64,000 nucleotides of DNA from Paenibacillus endoradicis (lineage in GTDB: Bacteria; Bacillota; Bacilli; Paenibacillales; Paenibacillaceae), in contig NZ_JANQBB010000004.1 in assembly GCF_024721975.1 (NCBI RefSeq), positions 186,001 to 250,000 on the forward strand, in the 5' to 3' direction. Each line of letters starts with the position of its first letter. Within the stretch, counting starts at the first letter, position 1. A model generated the notes under the pieces. The model did not search any database, was not told where the DNA came from, and worked only from the letters and a program-made list of their open reading frames with translations. Position numbers and translations under genes: made by a program. This document shows, piece by piece, positions 62,458 through 64,000 of the stretch.

Positions 62458-64000
62458 TGATTACTCTAGATAATGTTACGAAGAAGTACGGCGAGCTAAC
62501 GGTACTGAATCGTATTAACTATCAGTTTCGCAATACAGGAATAACTTGTGTGCTTGGGGCATCTGGAAGCGGGAAGAGTACTTTATTGAACCTAATAGCT
62601 GGGTTTGATTCTGATTATAGTGGTCATATAACGGTATGTGATGAGAGAATTACAACGATGACTTCAGGTGAACTTTGTCAATACCGGAAAAATCATATCG
62701 GCTTCGTCTTCCAAGGTTATAATCTCATAAGTGGTTACACCGTTACTGAAAATATATTGCTTGCTGCTGAATTAAATGGGAAACCACTAGAAGAAAATAA
62801 AGTGAGCATAGTAGCTCTTCTAACAAAACTAGGGATGGAAACGAAGGCAGAAGAAAAGGTAGAAAATCTATCAGGCGGGCAGAAGCAGCGCGTAGCCATT
62901 GCGAGAGCTTTAGTGAATGATCCTCAAATTCTATTTGCGGATGAACCGACGGGAGCACTTGATCGGGAGCTATCCAATCAGATTATGGATATTTTACAAG
63001 AGATAGCGAAAGATCGACTAGTCGTAGTTATTACTCATGATCGTAAATTGTGTGCGTGGTCTAATGAAATTATATCGATTGTGAATGAGAAGCTAGAAGT
63101 CGTTTCATCTGAAGCAGAATCTAAGGCGCTTGAAATAATGCAAGGAGCGACACAAGCCATAACAAATGTTACTAAGGCAGAAGCTTGCACAACATTACAA
63201 TATCATAACGACCAAAACAGATCATCTATCTGGAAGCGAGCTATGCAAAATTACAAAGTTCGTCTGTTGCGCTATATCGCAGTTAGTGTTGTTATTGCAT
63301 TAGCTATATCTTTATTCATAGTGTCTCTTTCATCAAGTAATAGGATGGGTAATTCTATTACTGAATTTACAGAAAAAAATACGGCATTTAATAACGGCTA
63401 CATTGCAATGAAAAATCAGGAGCAAGATCCATATTTATTATTAAGCGAAGATAGTAGAATTGAAAATGTTTATTATCAGTATATAATGAATGATATTTTT
63501 CTTACCGTTAATGATAAAATAGTTAGTTTTGAAGAAAAAATACCAATGCCAAAAGCTACTGAAACGATGTCTTATGGAATTATGCCAAGAATCGGCGAGA
63601 AAGAGATTGCGATTACGCCAAGCGTCGGTAAGCAATTCGCACATAATATCCATGAACTTATAGGGCAGCAGTTAACAGTTGAACATGAAGGTAACAGTTA
63701 TCAGCTAACGATTAGTGGAATTTATAACGCAGCATATGATGACTTTTTTGTCAGTAGCGATGTGGAGCAAGCGATGAACGGAGTTGTAAGGAAAGAAAAT
63801 CCACTATCCATTTCTTATGATGTTACAAACTTCTCTGATATTGTAACTGTAACGGAGGAACTAGCTGACCGCAATATAGCAACCAAAACGGCAGTGGAAC
63901 AGGTTGCTTCTTTGGAAAAAACTTTCGACCATTTACAGAAGCTATTTTTCATTATCTCTATAATAATATTATTGATTGCGCTGTTCATCAGTATCGTATT
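62457..64000 (+). CDS. MacB-like ABC exporter, second copy (3' truncated by window)
   Basis: The frame runs open from ATG 62457 to the last base: 514 residues seen. ATPase domain 1-210 with GASGSGKSTLLN, QGYNLISGYTV, LSGGQKQRVAIARALV, FADEPTGALD and THD; a membrane segment at about 275-297 (RYIAVSVVIALAISLFIVS); an extracellular domain; and the beginning of the second segment (FFIISIIILLIALF) at the edge. It overlaps the first copy by one base. The two proteins are similar in layout but distinct in the extracellular part, as for a heterodimeric exporter. Confidence 0.9.
   Translation, partial: MITLDNVTKKYGELTVLNRINYQFRNTGITCVLGASGSGKSTLLNLIAGFDSDYSGHITVCDERITTMTSGELCQYRKNHIGFVFQGYNLISGYTVTENILLAAELNGKPLEENKVSIVALLTKLGMETKAEEKVENLSGGQKQRVAIARALVNDPQILFADEPTGALDRELSNQIMDILQEIAKDRLVVVITHDRKLCAWSNEIISIVNEKLEVVSSEAESKALEIMQGATQAITNVTKAEACTTLQYHNDQNRSSIWKRAMQNYKVRLLRYIAVSVVIALAISLFIVSLSSSNRMGNSITEFTEKNTAFNNGYIAMKNQEQDPYLLLSEDSRIENVYYQYIMNDIFLTVNDKIVSFEEKIPMPKATETMSYGIMPRIGEKEIAITPSVGKQFAHNIHELIGQQLTVEHEGNSYQLTISGIYNAAYDDFFVSSDVEQAMNGVVRKENPLSISYDVTNFSDIVTVTEELADRNIATKTAVEQVASLEKTFDHLQKLFFIISIIILLIALFISIV

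Overview
The window looks like chromosome of an A+T-rich, spore-forming Gram-positive bacterium, most likely a member of the Paenibacillaceae (inference). The support is an alpha/beta-type small acid-soluble spore protein, a YheC/YheD-type ATP-grasp spore-coat protein next to a collagen-like exosporium protein, an S-layer-homology (SLH) surface protein, LplB/YtcP-type sugar permeases, strong AGGAGG ribosome binding sites and frequent GTG/TTG starts. No rRNA, tRNA, CRISPR array or intact mobile element was seen. Both edge genes run off the window.

Layout. 1-5.8 kb: a CUT1 oligosaccharide importer (binding protein, two permeases, no ATPase) with a GH31 alpha-glucosidase. 5.9-6.1 kb: the decayed 3' end of an IS3-family element. 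6.2-18.1 kb: a glycan locus with two near-duplicate 816-residue GH3 enzymes, a LysR regulator, a membrane-anchored GH3 whose domains are circularly permuted, then GtrA, a family 2 glycosyltransferase and UDP-galactopyranose mutase. The two paralogous GH3 genes each carry a similar hairpin about 26 nt before the start codon. 18.2-25.1 kb: an iron island with four Fur-box-like sites, two siderophore-binding lipoproteins, two AraC regulators fused to siderophore-binding domains (Btr type) and a YumC/YcgT-type flavoprotein reductase. 25.2-27.3 kb: LysR and a divergent CynX-type transporter around a perfect palindrome. 27.5-33.8 kb: a secreted SLH protein with 14 RCC1-like repeats, followed by a 7TM histidine kinase and a response regulator with a SARP/BTAD-like output.

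34-36.3 kb: YheC/D and the collagen-like protein, divergent. 36.4-40.0 kb: a small catalase-family protein, and a MerR regulator divergent from a 14-TM drug exporter. 40.1-44.9 kb: the spore protein, an unknown 120-residue protein, a HemAT-like globin-coupled chemoreceptor, and a TetR regulator divergent from a CrtC/AttH-like lipocalin gene and a flavodoxin-like oxidoreductase. 45-54.6 kb, mostly minus strand: an MFS exporter, a PCYCGC lipoprotein, a Tat-type metallophosphoesterase, an OmpR/EnvZ-type two-component pair, a MurG-like/PseB-like nucleotide-sugar pair, a Gfo/Idh/MocA oxidoreductase and an aldose-1-epimerase-like protein. 54.7-64 kb: a Bce-type peptide-antibiotic module (bceAB-like divergent from bceRS-like, with TGTAAG repeats between), an alkyltransferase-like protein, an SRPBCC protein, and two consecutive MacB-like ABC ATPase-permease fusions, the last cut by the window edge.

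The most unusual content is the GH3/GtrA/GT2/Glf locus with its permuted GH3 and paired leader hairpins, the receptor/sensor pairs of the iron island, and the double seven-bladed RCC1-type S-layer protein. All functions are inferred from motifs and context read by eye; no database search was possible.
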